From positions 32,516,039 to 32,580,038 of the forward strand of contig NC_080067.1 of the NCBI RefSeq assembly GCF_949987535.1: a stretch of 64,000 nucleotides of DNA, in the 5' to 3' direction. The DNA is from Balaenoptera acutorostrata (lineage: Eukaryota; Chordata; Mammalia; Artiodactyla; Balaenopteridae). Of this stretch, positions 1 to 11,639 are shown in pieces (within the stretch, counting starts at the first letter, position 1; every line of letters begins with the position of its first letter). The position numbers were made by a program, and so were the translations under genes. The notes under the pieces were generated by a model, which was not told the origin of the DNA, did not search any database, and saw only the letters and a list, made by a program, of their open reading frames with translations.

Positions 1-1140
1 GAGTAAAATCCAAACTCTTAAGTCTACAACTATAACTATTATAATCTGATCCTACTTCTCATCCATGCCCCATTTCTCCCTGACACACACATCAAACTAG
101 AGCACTCACTTTTCTTCTTCACACCATATAAGCATCCCCTTCACTCTTTTGCTGATGTCAGACCTGAGCATACTGCTTCCATCTCCTCACACTGATGTTC
201 TCCAACCCCTCCTAATAGTATCTCTTTTTTTAATATCAGAATATTTAATTTTTAATGCTCATATGCACTGTTTACTTCTGTCTTAAATTATTTGAAGCTT
301 AGAATTTTCACTAGTTAAATGAGGAGATTAAATTTAGTTCATCTATAAGGATCCTGAAGATCAAAAATTGTATTCCAGGCACTCAAAATGTCATGACAAA
401 AGGTGAATATTTCTGTTGATGAAAGTGTAACATAAAGGTTCTGTTTGAAGGATATTTTCCAATGCTTGTTTTAGTTTTGCTTTAATGCTTGAAAAGGGCA
501 CTAGTTATAGATGGCCATAGTCTCCTAAGGTACCATGATTTTTTATTTTCCCACCCTACCTAAGGCATGGCCCGGCTCTTATTAAACATAATAAGCAAGG
601 AGTAAAAGTTTAATAATGCTTTTTAAAAATTCTAGTTCCCACTTGGGGAGTATTTCATCCTTAAATCAATATTCTATTTAGGTCATAACAGCAAATATTT
701 AACAAACTATGGAATATTTAGAAAACACAGTGAGAAATGACCAGAAAATTGTTCACGTGTCTTTGGAAAGCTGGATTCTTTAGGTTTGATATAAAGACTT
801 CAGACTATTCCAGAAGGGGTACTTCAGAACTTATAAACTGATAAGTACAATTGTTTGGAACTGAGCTTTCTGCTAAGACATATCTTTTCAACTAGAGTTC
901 CAAAACTAAGGAAAAGAGGCCATTTATAATCAATTTCATGAAGCATTGGAGTTTTGATTGAACTCTGATACTTTGAAGACATTTTTTAAAAAAACTTTGA
1001 TAGTATGTGATGAATTTTAGAAGAGAGATTTGAATCATTAGAACAAGCTTCACAGGCAAGAAAGATGAAGTGAAAACAACATAACATCTCCAAATTAATT
1101 TCCATCATTTTACAGCTTTTAGAAGACAGAAGGTAAATCT
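1..1140. other. Unassigned AT-rich sequence, no gene seen
   Basis: No convincing open frame, RNA gene or repeat could be recognised here. The sequence is AT-rich with ordinary short homopolymer runs. It may contain repeats too old to recognise by eye. Confidence 0.5.
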
Positions 1141-1144
1141 GTGC

Positions 1145-1975
1145 CCTTCATTTCATGTATTCATTCAGACAGCAAAAGTTTTGAACACGTATTGTGTACC
1201 AAGCACTGTTTGGGGCAAGCTGCTACAGCAGTGAACAAGTAGGCAAAAATCCCTGCTTCTTGGAACTTACATCCTAGTTGGAGGACACAGACACAATTAG
1301 CAATAAATTATACACTAGGTTAGAAGGTGATGTGTACTATAGGAAGGGGAAAGAGGGAGGTCTGGGGAATAATGATGGTGTAATTTTAAATAAGATAAAC
1401 GGGGAAGTCTTTACTGGTGCTGTGACTCAAGTAAAGCAGCCTCACCCATAACATTTGTCGGTGTCCCTGGAATTGACAGGGCACTCTAGAAAGGGGTTGT
1501 CAGTTTCAGTAGATTTCCCCTTGGCTTGTCCAACTCTTTGTTTTGTGGGAGGTGGGGCTTAGCAAGAAGGGGAGCAGAACTAGTACCTCTAATGAGGAGA
1601 CAAAGGGAAGAGGCATCCATTTCCCATGTTTAGGAGTCATCCTGTGGCCCAACTTGAAGAAGGTGAGGGAGAGAGAGGGGTGTATGTGGGGAAAGAACAC
1701 TCCAGGCTGAGAGAACTACAAAGGTTCTAACAACAAGGATGCCTGGCAAACTTGACACACCAAGAGCTGAGACAGAGCAATTGGGGGTGAGTTGGGGGAG
1801 ATGGGGTCAGAGAGTAATAATGAAGGGACAAAGCAGCAGGATTCTGCAAGAACATTATAAGGACAAGCTTCTTATCTGAGTGAAACGGGTGTGGGGAATT
1901 GTTGCTAGAGGAATTTAAGCAGAGGATTGTCGTGATCAGTTTTATGTGTTAAAAGAATCATGACAAATAATAGAA
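1145..1975 (-). repeat. L2 LINE 3' portion, antisense
   Basis: The left end reads as the reverse complement of an L2 3' end: a block like 'tgtaccaagcactgttt', then 'cagcagtgaacaag', 'ccctgcttcttggaactta' and 'acatcctagttggagg'. The order matches L2 read backwards. A second L2-like block at about 1740-1970 contains 'ttaagcagaggattgtcgtg'. The stretch from about 1455 to 1690 fits L2 less well and may be an inserted or diverged piece. A 64-codon open frame on the minus strand at 1506-1700 has no recognisable domain and is not taken as a gene. Confidence 0.7.
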
Positions 1976-2812
1976 GAAGAGCTAGCAGATATCTTTAAGT
2001 AAATATCTTAATTTGCTTGGATTCTCATTGAGAGTATCATTTCTGGATAATAACTATTGTTTGTGTAAATAGATCTGTGGACTGGGAGGAAGAAGTTCTG
2101 ATTCTAGTGCCAAGTAGATACATAGTTTTGAAAAAGGCTCTTGATCTTGATCTCACTGCACTTTTTTGTCCTTTACCTGTAAAATTAACCTGTTAGACTA
2201 AGTGACCAAATATCATAACTTGGTAGAAAAGTTATTGAAAATGTACCCTAAAACCCTTCTTGAATTATTGTGCTTTTTAACTCATTTTGAATATTTTCCA
2301 TCCAATTTATAGGTTTTAAGTAACTCTGATAATCAGTAATTTCCTTCTGGCAAAAGTTTAACAGTTCATTCTGATATTAGTGAAATTATTGTGCTACTTA
2401 AAGTAGAGCATATGCTGGTTGCCTATGGCAGATGCAGATATTTCTTTCTTGCTTTCTCTGTGCACTATAAAGTTTATTAATAAACTCATAGCATAAGCAG
2501 TTATTGGGAGAAAAACTGTGCATAATTCACTTAAAATAAGAACGGAATACTGCATCTATCATTTTTCTATTAAAAATAGATTAATTGGAGAGATCTGAAT
2601 GCTTACAATTTCAATATTCCTGAGATATTATTATGTTTATAAGTATCCTACACCAGAATATGTGAATTAGTGATCATAAAGCAACTCATAAAAGAATATC
2701 TACACAGACTTTAGCATTTGATCAATTCTACAAATTGTGCTTGGAAACATGAAAGTAGCTTCTTTAAGTAGACTAAATTGGAAAAAAAAAAGAAAAAAAT
2801 TGATGCAATTAA

Positions 2813-2829
2813 TGACTCATAATGAGTCA
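2813..2829. promoter_or_regulatory. Inverted pair of AP-1-like sites
   Basis: The 17-bp sequence tgactcataatgagtca has two 8-bp arms that are exact reverse complements around one central base. Each arm contains a consensus AP-1/TRE heptamer (TGACTCA and TGAGTCA). What is seen is the motif; that it binds Jun/Fos factors in any cell is inference. No promoter or gene lies nearby, so if functional it would be a distal element. Confidence 0.3.
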
Positions 2830-3423
2830 CATCGTTGGCACAGTCAGAAATGCAATCTAGATGTTAGGAGTATTCCCTCTATCTTGGAAGAAACTTTTTG
2901 GAAGAGTGTATCTTTCATTTTCTCATCTGAGTGCCTGCTCCAAGCCTCCTCAATCAGCTCTGTTTGGCCACCACTTTTAAGAGTTTAACTTCAGTTCTTC
3001 ATGCATGAATAGCAACTTCAGAAGAGAGCCCTATTCATTGAACAAGTCGGTGAATACAATTTGGGGAAAATTAAGGCTCTCAAGTACTGATCAACATTTC
3101 CCTTGGCATCCTATTAGTCTCATGCTGTAACTGCTTGACAATAAGACTACGCAATGATCTTACAATTACAGCTTCAAGATTTTAACCTGAATGGGTTTAT
3201 TGGGTCCCACTTCCATTATTTCTGCTGTATGTCATACTAATGAATGTTTGTTGTAGGCTTTCTTAGCCAAGTCTTTCTCATGAGACTGGGAAGTCAAAAC
3301 AGTAATATCTAATTTACTGTATAACAAGAAAGGTATCCTAAGCGGTTGGTAGTTTCTTAGTTTTATATCTACCAATGTAACTTCATCCTGAAAGTCTTAT
3401 TTGTGTATCTATTTTCATACCAT

Positions 3424-3464
3424 ATTTCATTCATTTATTCATTTATTAATTCATTCATCTACTC
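3424..3464. repeat. (CATT)n-like simple repeat
   Basis: Imperfect tetranucleotide repeats of the form ttcattcatttattcattt. This could be a remnant tail of an old LINE, since L2 ends in a similar tetranucleotide, but no L2 body is evident next to it. Confidence 0.6.
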
Positions 3465-4795
3465 AGGCATCTAACCTACCAGAAATGTTGCATATTTTAT
3501 ACTGTATTCATATACAAAATCTGGGATTTGGTTTGAGTTAACATAAAATTCTAAAAGTTTGGTTTCTGGCCAAATATTTTCACATTGGTGAAAGTTTATT
3601 CTGACGAGTGTAAATTTATTCTGAGAGTTTATTCAGAATAAATGATAAATGACAGAATAGGTGATAAAAATCATTTTGTTTGTACTTAGATGGAAATAAA
3701 AATAGGCAAAAATGATTCATTGGCCTACAAGAGAGCCTTTTTGACTAGATTGATTTCCTTAAACCAACTAAATCATGTTTAAGACTTGAAATGTCCCAGT
3801 GATATGTCTTACTACGTATCAAAATGTATTGTAGCATAAAAAATTTTAAGCAGATCAGTGGAAGCAGAGCCTAGTATATGTAAAAAATAGCACAGTTTAG
3901 TGGGAAAAGAATTGTCTATTCTAAACATTCTTGGGAAACCTGCTATGTACGGAGAAAACATAATTCAGCTTAGGTCCTCATCTCTGACTCTACATAAAAA
4001 AGTTCAAATGGAGAATGAGTTTTCTTTTTTTTTTTTTTGTTGGCGGGGGATGAATTAAAAAAAAGAAAAAACACAAGAGCTTGTAGAAAAGCTAGACATG
4101 AATAAAAATACCTGGATAGGAAATAGCATTTCCAAAAAACAAGGAAAGAAATAACAAGAGGAAAGATTGACCATCTAAAATTTAAAATAGCATGAAAATT
4201 AAAAGGCAAAATGACAAATATATTTGCAATATATGTGACAGAATATTGCATAATCTTATATAATAAGATCTTATGAATGAGTAAGAAGTGTTTTATGCAT
4301 CTCAGTAAAGGAAAAATGAGGGTAAATGCAAACATGATACCAAGAAACAAATGTAAAACTCAGTAGTAAATAAATTTGTGTGTATATTAATTACATTAGT
4401 CAAAGCAAGTTGGGATTATGGTAAGGCTTTTGCACCTGTAGCCTTTCTGGAAAATAGTCTGATGCTATACCAGGAGCATTAAAGATAATAGTACTTTTGA
4501 TGTTAAAATTTTACTACTGATACTACCAATGTATCTTTAAAAGGTCATTAGAGACTCTCATATTTATATTGAAGGATGATGAAAATGTCATCCCTTTTAA
4601 TAATGTAAAAGTAAAAACTATCTTTCTAACTGTATGATTGTAGTAAAATAAGATATATATATATAGCTACAATGGAAATGCTGCCACAAATATCATAGTT
4701 TCTGTAATATTCCATGATATAGGTAAATGTTAATGGTATAATTTGAGGGAAAAACAGAATCCACTACATAGAGTATTTTTTTCTAATTCTTCATA

Positions 4796-4829
4796 AGTAG
4801 GTAGATAAATGGATAGGTAGATAGATAGC
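4796..4829. repeat. Short GATA/TAGG-type tetranucleotide tract
   Basis: Imperfect repeats of tagg, taga and gata units (for example 'ggtagatagatagc'). Too short and degenerate to be more than a simple repeat. Confidence 0.5.
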
Positions 4830-5264
4830 TAAAAGCCTGGAATAAAATAAATAAAAACATTAATATGACAATTTCTTGATAATGGCATTATAGTTGCTTT
4901 TTAATTTTTTTAATTCAAATTTAAATTTTTACATTTTAATTTGTATTTTTCTAAATTTATTTATAATGAATGTGTATTACAATTATACTTATTAAAAAAG
5001 TCACCTTCTTTCTGTCCTTTCCTGCCTCCATAGCCCAGAACAACTCTGTAAAATTGACTAACACTGAACACTGAAAGGGCAGAGTTGAAAATGGGTGCAT
5101 TTGACCCTGAGACAACTTGCTTCTCTTCTCAGACCACACTTTCCTCCTACTTTCTCTTTCATACCCACCTTTACAATTTGTGAACATGTCTGGCTCCTGA
5201 ATTAGACCCAATACCCTTCAAGAGCATGAAGTCTCTGCTTCCACCCCTATACAGATGCCCCCAG

Positions 5265-5890
5265 CTCCTCCTGTTGCAACTAAGGTCACCACAGTAGCCA
5301 GAGAGGTCCTTTTACAATTTAAATCAGACTAAACTCTGCTCAAAACCTTCAGATAGTGTTTCTTCACCTCAGAGTAAAAGCTAAAATTCTTTCAGTAACT
5401 TTCAATGCTGTCATCATCTGGCCCAATGTTATTCTCTCTCAACTTCTAATATTCTCCCCCTCACTCACCCTACTGCAGTTTCTCCAGTCTATTTCCTGAC
5501 ATTGAACCTGTCTAGCATGCTCTCACCACAGACCCTTGACCCCGGTTGTTCCTTTTGCTTTGCATCACTTGCTGAAACTGCCCCATTTAAAATTACAACC
5601 CCTAGTTCTCCCAATCTCTTTTATTCTGCTTTATTTTTCTCACTAGCAATTACCACCTAATAAACTTTAGAGTTTACTTATATACTGTGTTTTTGCCTGA
5701 CTTTGCCCACTAGAACATCAGTTTAGTGAATCGTTGTTTCTTCTATTATTATCTTCAGTGCCTAGAACAGTGCTTGGCTTGTAGGATGGGCTCAACATAA
5801 ATTTGTTGACTAAATGGAAGTTCACAGTCCCAACTCCTAGCACAGGGCCTGGCATAAAGACACAGTATGTGTTCAATAAATTTTTTTGAT
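5265..5890 (+). repeat. L2 LINE 3' end, sense
   Basis: Successive L2 landmarks appear in sense order: 'ctctgctcaaaaccttcaga', then 'agagtaaaagctaaa', 'tcatctggccca', a CT-rich block, 'gccccatttaaaattacaac', 'tttatttttctcactagcaa', and finally 'cagtgcctagaacagtgctt' followed by 'ttgttgactaaatgga'. A second copy of the 3'-end motif ('cctagcacagggcctggca') follows directly at about 5830-5890, which suggests a partial duplication or an adjacent MIR/L2 tail. Confidence 0.8.
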
Positions 5891-6225
5891 CAAAATGTAA
5901 AAATCATTTTATATGAGTTGTTTCCCCTTATCAATTTACAGCTTGTTTCCTGCTTCCCTCTCCCTGAAAAGCTTTACTAAAACAAGTTTGAAGGGAAGAG
6001 GAGAGCTAAATCTTGGCATCCAGCTATGTAATACCAAATCTTATTTAATACAAGTCCTGCTTCCTCAGTTGAAATGCAAAATTTAGGATGAAAAAAGTAA
6101 TTTCTCTTTTTTTAACCAGCAAAGCTAAAAATGCTTTCCTTTTTTAAAAAAAAAAATTTTATAGAACGTTAGTAGAGATCTCTTATCTCATCAAGTATTC
6201 TTCTTAAACGTTGTTTTGTCTTTAT

Positions 6226-6310
6226 TTTTCATTTTATATATTTTGTATATACATATTATATGTTTTTTATATAATGACTATATATATATGAATATATACC
6301 TATATTTCCT
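6226..6310. repeat. AT-rich low-complexity tract
   Basis: Dense ta/at alternation with short (TA)n runs, such as 'gactatatatatatgaatat'. No gene or recognisable element is associated with it. Confidence 0.6.
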
Positions 6311-6415
6311 CAATAATTTATTTCCAGAGAAGTTTCACTCCCCCACCCAAGATATTAAATTAGAAAACTTGGATGACAGATGAACATAGCAAAGTTGAAA
6401 GCTGATTGTTTAATT

Positions 6416-6603
6416 AGGAATAGGTGAGACTTCCCTGGAGGTCCAGTGCTTAAGACTTTGCCTTCCAATGCAGGGGGTGCAGGTTTGATCCCTGGTCAGG
6501 GAGCTAAAGTCCCACATGCCTTGCAGCCTAAAAAACCAAAACATAAAAAAAAAGCAATATTGTAACAAATTCAATAAAGGCTTTAAAAATAGTCCACATC
6601 AAG

Positions 6604-6638
<35 letters not shown>

Positions 6639-6668
6639 GAAAATCTTAAAAAAAAAAAAGGAATAAGT
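6416..6668 (+). mobile_element. CHR-1-type tRNA-derived SINE with target-site duplication
   Basis: Starts 'gacttccctggaggtccagt', contains the tRNA-like B-box 'ggtttgatccctggtca', then 'cccacatgccttgcagcc' and a 3' part 'caatattgtaacaaattcaa'. It ends in a long A-rich tail at about 6605-6658. The element (6426-6658) is flanked by near-identical 10-bp repeats, aggaataggt (6416-6425) and aggaataagt (6659-6668), as expected after L1-driven retroposition. CHR SINEs are typical of cetaceans, hippos and some relatives. Confidence 0.85.
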
Positions 6669-7501
6669 ATTCTTTACACAATAGGAAAAGTCTAAGTCAG
6701 TCAAGCCTCTTAATCTTTCTGCAAATCAGAGTAAATAACTCAAATACCTTCATAACTCATCTACCTACAATGCTCACCTTTAAGCTAATTTCAACAAAAC
6801 AGTAAAAATATGATAGAAACAGAATAAAGAAGTGCAACCAGGAATTATCTAATATGTTAGTCACTTGAGGACTGCCATGGCCCCCATCCCAATGCTGTAA
6901 AGGGCAGCAAGTTGTACTCAGAGATACTTGAGGCTCCTGAGACCTGGTGGAATCCTCCTAACACAGAAACGGCATTAGCCATCAAATTTCAGGGGGCCTG
7001 CATAAAGTGCTACATGTTGGCTAAATTAGTGGTACATCAAAGGGAAAGTGACTTTAAAAGGAGTCTGAATTATCTTCCTTCCAGATCTTAAACCTGGGTC
7101 GGACCCTGTAGGTTGGCCTAGTTCATCAGCCTGGTTTTCATTCTATTCCAAAGAAGCCTGGCTTTAATTTAAAGCTCAATAAAGGCATTAAAAAGGCCCC
7201 CTTACACCCCATCTAGTAGGGATATACTCATCTCAAACCCTAAAGTCTAACTAACCAAGATAAGGGTCTAGTCTAGTGTCCAGAAATTCAAATTCCCCAA
7301 GAAATGGCAAATGGCGAGTACACTGACATGCCCTGATTTGAATCATATATCCACATTCTTAATAGCTCTCTTTCTCTACAATGAGGCTTTAACATAATTG
7401 CCCTGCAGAAATAAGGAATGCCAGGAGGACAGAATTATAAGGAGACTGACTTTAATTACCTGAGAGGAGTCTCCTGACATCTTTAGTTTATTCCTTTTCA
7501 T
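6669..7501. other. Unassigned sequence between SINE and L1
   Basis: No gene or known repeat recognised. Somewhat less AT-rich than its surroundings, with no open frame above 60 codons of note. Confidence 0.4.
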
Positions 7502-8628
7502 AGAAATAGTCCAGTTTTTTTTTTTATTATAGTAACCTGGTTATATTTGTTTTTTAAATTTTTATTGGATTATAGTTGCTTTACAATGTTGTGTTAGTTT
7601 CTGCTGTACAGCAAAGTGAATCAGTTTTACATATACATATATCCCCTCTTTTTTAGATTTCCTTCCCATTTAGATCACAATACAGCACTGGGTAGAGTTC
7701 CCTGTGCTGTACAGTAGATTCTCATTATGAGTTATCTATTTTATGCATAGTAGTGTATATATGTCAATCCCAATTTCCCAATTCATCCCACCCCCCTCTT
7801 CCCCGCTTGGTATCCATAAGTTGTTCTCTACATCTGTGTCTCTATTTCTGCTTTGCAAATAAGTTCGTCTGTAAAATTTTTCTAGATTCCACATATAAGT
7901 GGTATTATATTGATATTTGTTTTTCTCTTTCTGACTTGCTTAACTCAGTATGACAGTTTCTAGGTCTATCCACATCTCTGAAAATGGCACTATTTTGTTC
8001 CTTTTTATCGCTAATATTCCATTGTATATATGTACCACATCTTCTTTATCCATTCCTCTGTTGATGGACATTTGGGTTGCTTCTATGTCCTGGCTATGGT
8101 AAATAGTGCTGCAATGAACATTGGGGTGCATGTATCTTTTTGAATTATGGTTTTCTCCAGGTATATGCACTGTAGTGGGATTGCTAGGTCATGTGGTAGT
8201 TCTATTTTTAGCTTTTTGAGGAACATCCACACTGTTCTCCATAGTGGCTGTATCACTTTACATTCCCACCAACCGTGTAGGAGGGTTCCCTTTTCTCCAC
8301 ATCCTCTTCAGCATTTATTGTTTGTAGATTTTTTGATGACGGCCATTCTGACCGGTTTGAGGTGATACCTCACTGTAGTTTTGATTTGCATTTTTCTAAT
8401 GTGTAGTGATGTTGAACATCTTTTCATGTCTTTGTTGGCCACCTGTATATCTTCTTTGGAGAAATGTCTATTTAGGTCTTCTGCCCATTTTTTTCATTGG
8501 GTTGTTTGTTTATTTTGATATTGAGCTGCATGAGCTGTTTGTATATTTTGGAGATTAATCCCTTGTCAGTTGCTTCATTTGCAAATATTTTCTCCCATTC
8601 TGAGGGTTGTCAGAAACAGTCCAGTTTT
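7502..8628 (-). mobile_element. 5'-truncated L1 (3' UTR region), antisense, with TSD
   Basis: The left end 'tttttattggattatagttg' is the reverse complement of an L1 3' end. Further right come L1 hallmarks: 'gattccacatataagtggta', 'taatattccattgtatatat', 'gttgatggacatttgggttg' and 'ttcccaccaaccgtgtagga'. The body spans about 7519-8611 (1.1 kb), so it is strongly 5'-truncated and cannot be autonomous. Direct repeats agaaatagtccagtttt (7502-7518) and agaaacagtccagtttt (8612-8628) differ at one base and mark the insertion. Open frames inside it are by-products. Confidence 0.92.
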
Positions 8629-8876
8629 AAAGTAGGTACAACTTGAGTTTCATACTGGCCAAAACTCACTGAAAATATATGTTGCCTGGTCATGCCATAG
8701 ATTATTTTGTGAAAATAGTCTGTCTGCTGAGTTGTGCCTTCACTGCCAAATGGTAGACAAAACCAACAGATTGTTTATCTCACACTTTGATATAATTGTA
8801 TAATTAACTTAAAATTGCACAGTACTATCCTTGCATAAAAACAGTGGACAATTTCAGAAAAAGAAATGAAGAATTT

Positions 8877-9219
8877 AAAATAGACTCACTGGGCTTCCCT
8901 GGTGGCGCAGTGGTTGAGAGTCTGCCTGCCAATGCAGGGGACACGGGTTCGAGCTCTGGTCTGGGAAGATCCCACATGCCGCGGAGCAACTGGGCCCGTG
9001 AGCCACAACTACTGAGCCTGCACGTCTGGAGCCTGTGCTCCGCAATAAGAGAGGCCGTGATAGTGAGAGGCCCGCGCACCGCGATGAAGAGTGGCCCCCA
9101 CTTGCCACAACTAGAGAAAGCCCTCGCACAGAAATGAAGACCCAACACAGCCATAAATACATAGATAAATAAATAAATAAAGTGGTTAAGATGAAAAATT
9201 TAAAAAAAAATAGACTCAC
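8877..9219 (+). mobile_element. CHR-2-type tRNA-Glu-derived SINE with TSD
   Basis: Begins 'gggcttccctggtggcgcag', with a B-box-like 'cgggttcgagctctgg', then 'cccacatgccgcggagcaac' and the GC-rich body ending 'gaaagccctcgcacagaaat'. It closes with an (aaat)n tail and a further A-rich segment. Flanking direct repeats aaaatagactcac lie at 8877-8889 and 9207-9219. The open frames on both strands across it (97-114 codons) are translated SINE and not genes. High identity to the copy at 59297-59601 suggests relatively recent activity. Confidence 0.93.
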
Positions 9220-11635
9220 GGGGGAACCTCTATGTCTGGCTTGATAAAGTTTGTTAACACCAGTAAATTTCTACCAAGGTATTGCCTGTCCTCACAAATG
9301 CCATATTAGTTCACTATTTAAATCTAAAATTGGAATCTTCAAAATAAACAGTAGATTTTTTTCTTTCTTAACATAAACCATTTTAAAACTGTGTGTTTGC
9401 CACAGGCAAATTATGTGACCTATGATTCATTGAACTGTAAAAAAAAAAAAAAACAAAAAACAAAAAACATGATCCCCTAGACAACAGAAAGCTAAACATC
9501 TGGAGAAAATCTAGTACCCCAAGATGGATTATACAGTGTGGTAACAGGTGGTGCTAAGAACTATTAAGCTGATTTTAATAAAAAGGGCAAATACCTCCAA
9601 TTCCATTTCTTCCAATAAATTCCTTTAAGCAGGTGCAAGGGCAAAGCAAAATCTGTTCCCTTGTGTTAAGTATGAAAGAGCTTCCTCTTTTTCTTCTTCT
9701 TTTTAGCATCTTTGAGATGACATTATTCTAATTAAAATATCACTGTATACATGTTTTGTTTTTGTCATTCAAAATAAATGTAAATAATACATTATCAAAG
9801 TAGCTAAATATCTGAAACAACTGTCTACATGCTGACAGATTAAATGGAGGAAAAAAACAGTCTAAAAATGTAAGACTACTTTTCTTTCCTTTAAAAGGGG
9901 TTAAAATTTTGTTTTAAACTAAGTCCAAACAATAAAGACATATTAGAAAAACAGCCTTTAAAAAATCAAAGGAAAATCCTGGTTCTCAGATGAAGTTTCC
10001 ATTTTATCTCAGGCTAACCACTTCTGTTACTCAGGCCTCAGTTTTCTCAGCTCCCAAGTAAAAACGGAGACAATTTGGTCTCTCCATATTAAAAAATATG
10101 GCATAAATCTAAGACTTGGGGTAATTTTTTTAAAGAAATATAAGGGCTCAACTTTCTCATTTGGACCCAAGATAGCCAAGTAATAAAGATTCAGACAAGA
10201 GATGAATCCAGCTAGACTGACAACTCAATAAATGGAGGTCAAGTTTTAATTACCTGTAAACAATGAAAACTCTGAGGTTAACAGACCCTGCAATTGTTTG
10301 GGTACTTAAATACTCTGACCACCTATATTTCTTTATAATTTTAGTACTTACAGAGCTGACATCTATAAACTGATGTTTTTCATTACACTTTTAATCCATG
10401 CCATGACAGGCATAGACTCTATATGGGCAGCACCAAGAGAGGTCTGCCATGCCTAATCTGTTTTGCAGATTCATGCACTGATGTGGAAACCTTTGGTGAC
10501 TCATGAAGTCTGAATTTTCATTTTTAAAAAATATTCATATTTTGATACATTTTCCCAAGATTTATGTCTCAAATGTTTCTGTGAGAATTGGATGCCAGAA
10601 GATATGTTATATAGAATAATTTAATTTCCTATCTGAAGCAAAACACTTCTCAAATTACTTTTAAATAATTGTGTGTTTTCTTTCTTCCAGAGTCCATGAA
10701 GCCATGTAGTCTAATAGTCTAATTTGTATATCCCATAGTTTGCAATTGTTTGACTTGCATCCATTATAGCAAAGTAAGATTCTATCAATGTACAGTTTGA
10801 TTTATTTTCTTACATCTACATGTGCTTCTTAATATGTGTTACAATTCAGGCTTCAGAAATACTGCTTGACACATTCCTAAATTCTCTCCATATTTATTTC
10901 TGAAAGAGTACACACCTGCTTCACTACATAGCAATTTCTATTAATATATTTCCCTATGAAACCAAAAAAAAAAAAAAAAGAATTTGACACCTATATTTGT
11001 AAATATAGAATTCGGAAACATTGTAGCTCTCTGTTTCTAAGATATTTTAAGGAGACAGATTGAAAGTAATTCAAGGGTTGGTTCAGTTGCTTGTGTTTTC
11101 AGATCTCCAGATAATTCTCTAAAAAGCAAACCAAAATGAATCCGATCTTTGTTCCATTCTTCTTATATAGATTCTCACCTCACAGGCTGAGAAACTCACA
11201 GTGAGGATGGTAAAGTTGCTATTCAGTGAAGATGATTAGAGAAGCCCTGTGAATTCTTTAAGAGTGAATAAGACTGTGCTTAAAAGAACACTGCTGAGAT
11301 GCAAGCAAGAATGAAGCACCGAAAATATTTCCAGATGCAGCCCCTTTCCTTTAGAATTAGTGTTTCTATTTCATCCCAGCGAAGTTGTTATATTCTACAC
11401 TAATATAACAAAATATTGTAACATCAAGTCCATTCTTATAACCACAAAGAATGATGGATCTTTTTTTCAATCTGACAACACCATGCCAAAATAACTCGTT
11501 TATTCAGTGAAGAAAAAAACACAAGAGATTTGACACTGCAACCTAGCTGCTACTTTTTCTCCAGCCACCACAGGTAAGCACTATCTTTTCCCTTTCCTTC
11601 TTACTCTCTCCCTTTTCTCATCACTCCTGAGTCAA
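9220..11635. other. Unassigned, apparently repeat-poor sequence
   Basis: No gene, exon or clear repeat recognised apart from short poly-A runs at about 9440-9470 and 10963-10979. No open frame of 60 codons was found here. Confidence 0.45.
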
Positions 11636-11639
11636 ACAG

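Larger units (their letters stand above)
1976..5260. other. Mostly unassigned sequence with short simple repeats
   Basis: No gene is visible. It contains a paired AP-1-like palindrome (2813-2829), a CATT-rich tract (3424-3464), a short palindrome (3628-3642), a poly-T run near 4022-4039 and a GATA-like tract near 4796-4829. Open frames here (up to 126 codons at 3970-4350, minus) are low-complexity products of A/T-rich sequence, and part of that frame is a translated homopolymer. Confidence 0.5.

Noticed and set aside
3970..4350. 126-codon open frame on the minus strand
   Set aside because: It includes a translated homopolymer (a run of Lys) and A/T-biased residues only, with no domain, so it is probably chance.
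8890..8965. tRNA-Glu-like sequence
   Set aside because: It is the head of a CHR-2 SINE, as shown by the SINE body, tail and target-site duplication.
8825..9219. Open frames of 97-114 codons on both strands
   Set aside because: They coincide with a CHR-2 SINE. Near-identical translations appear again at the SINE copy at 59266-59570, so they are translated repeat and not genes.
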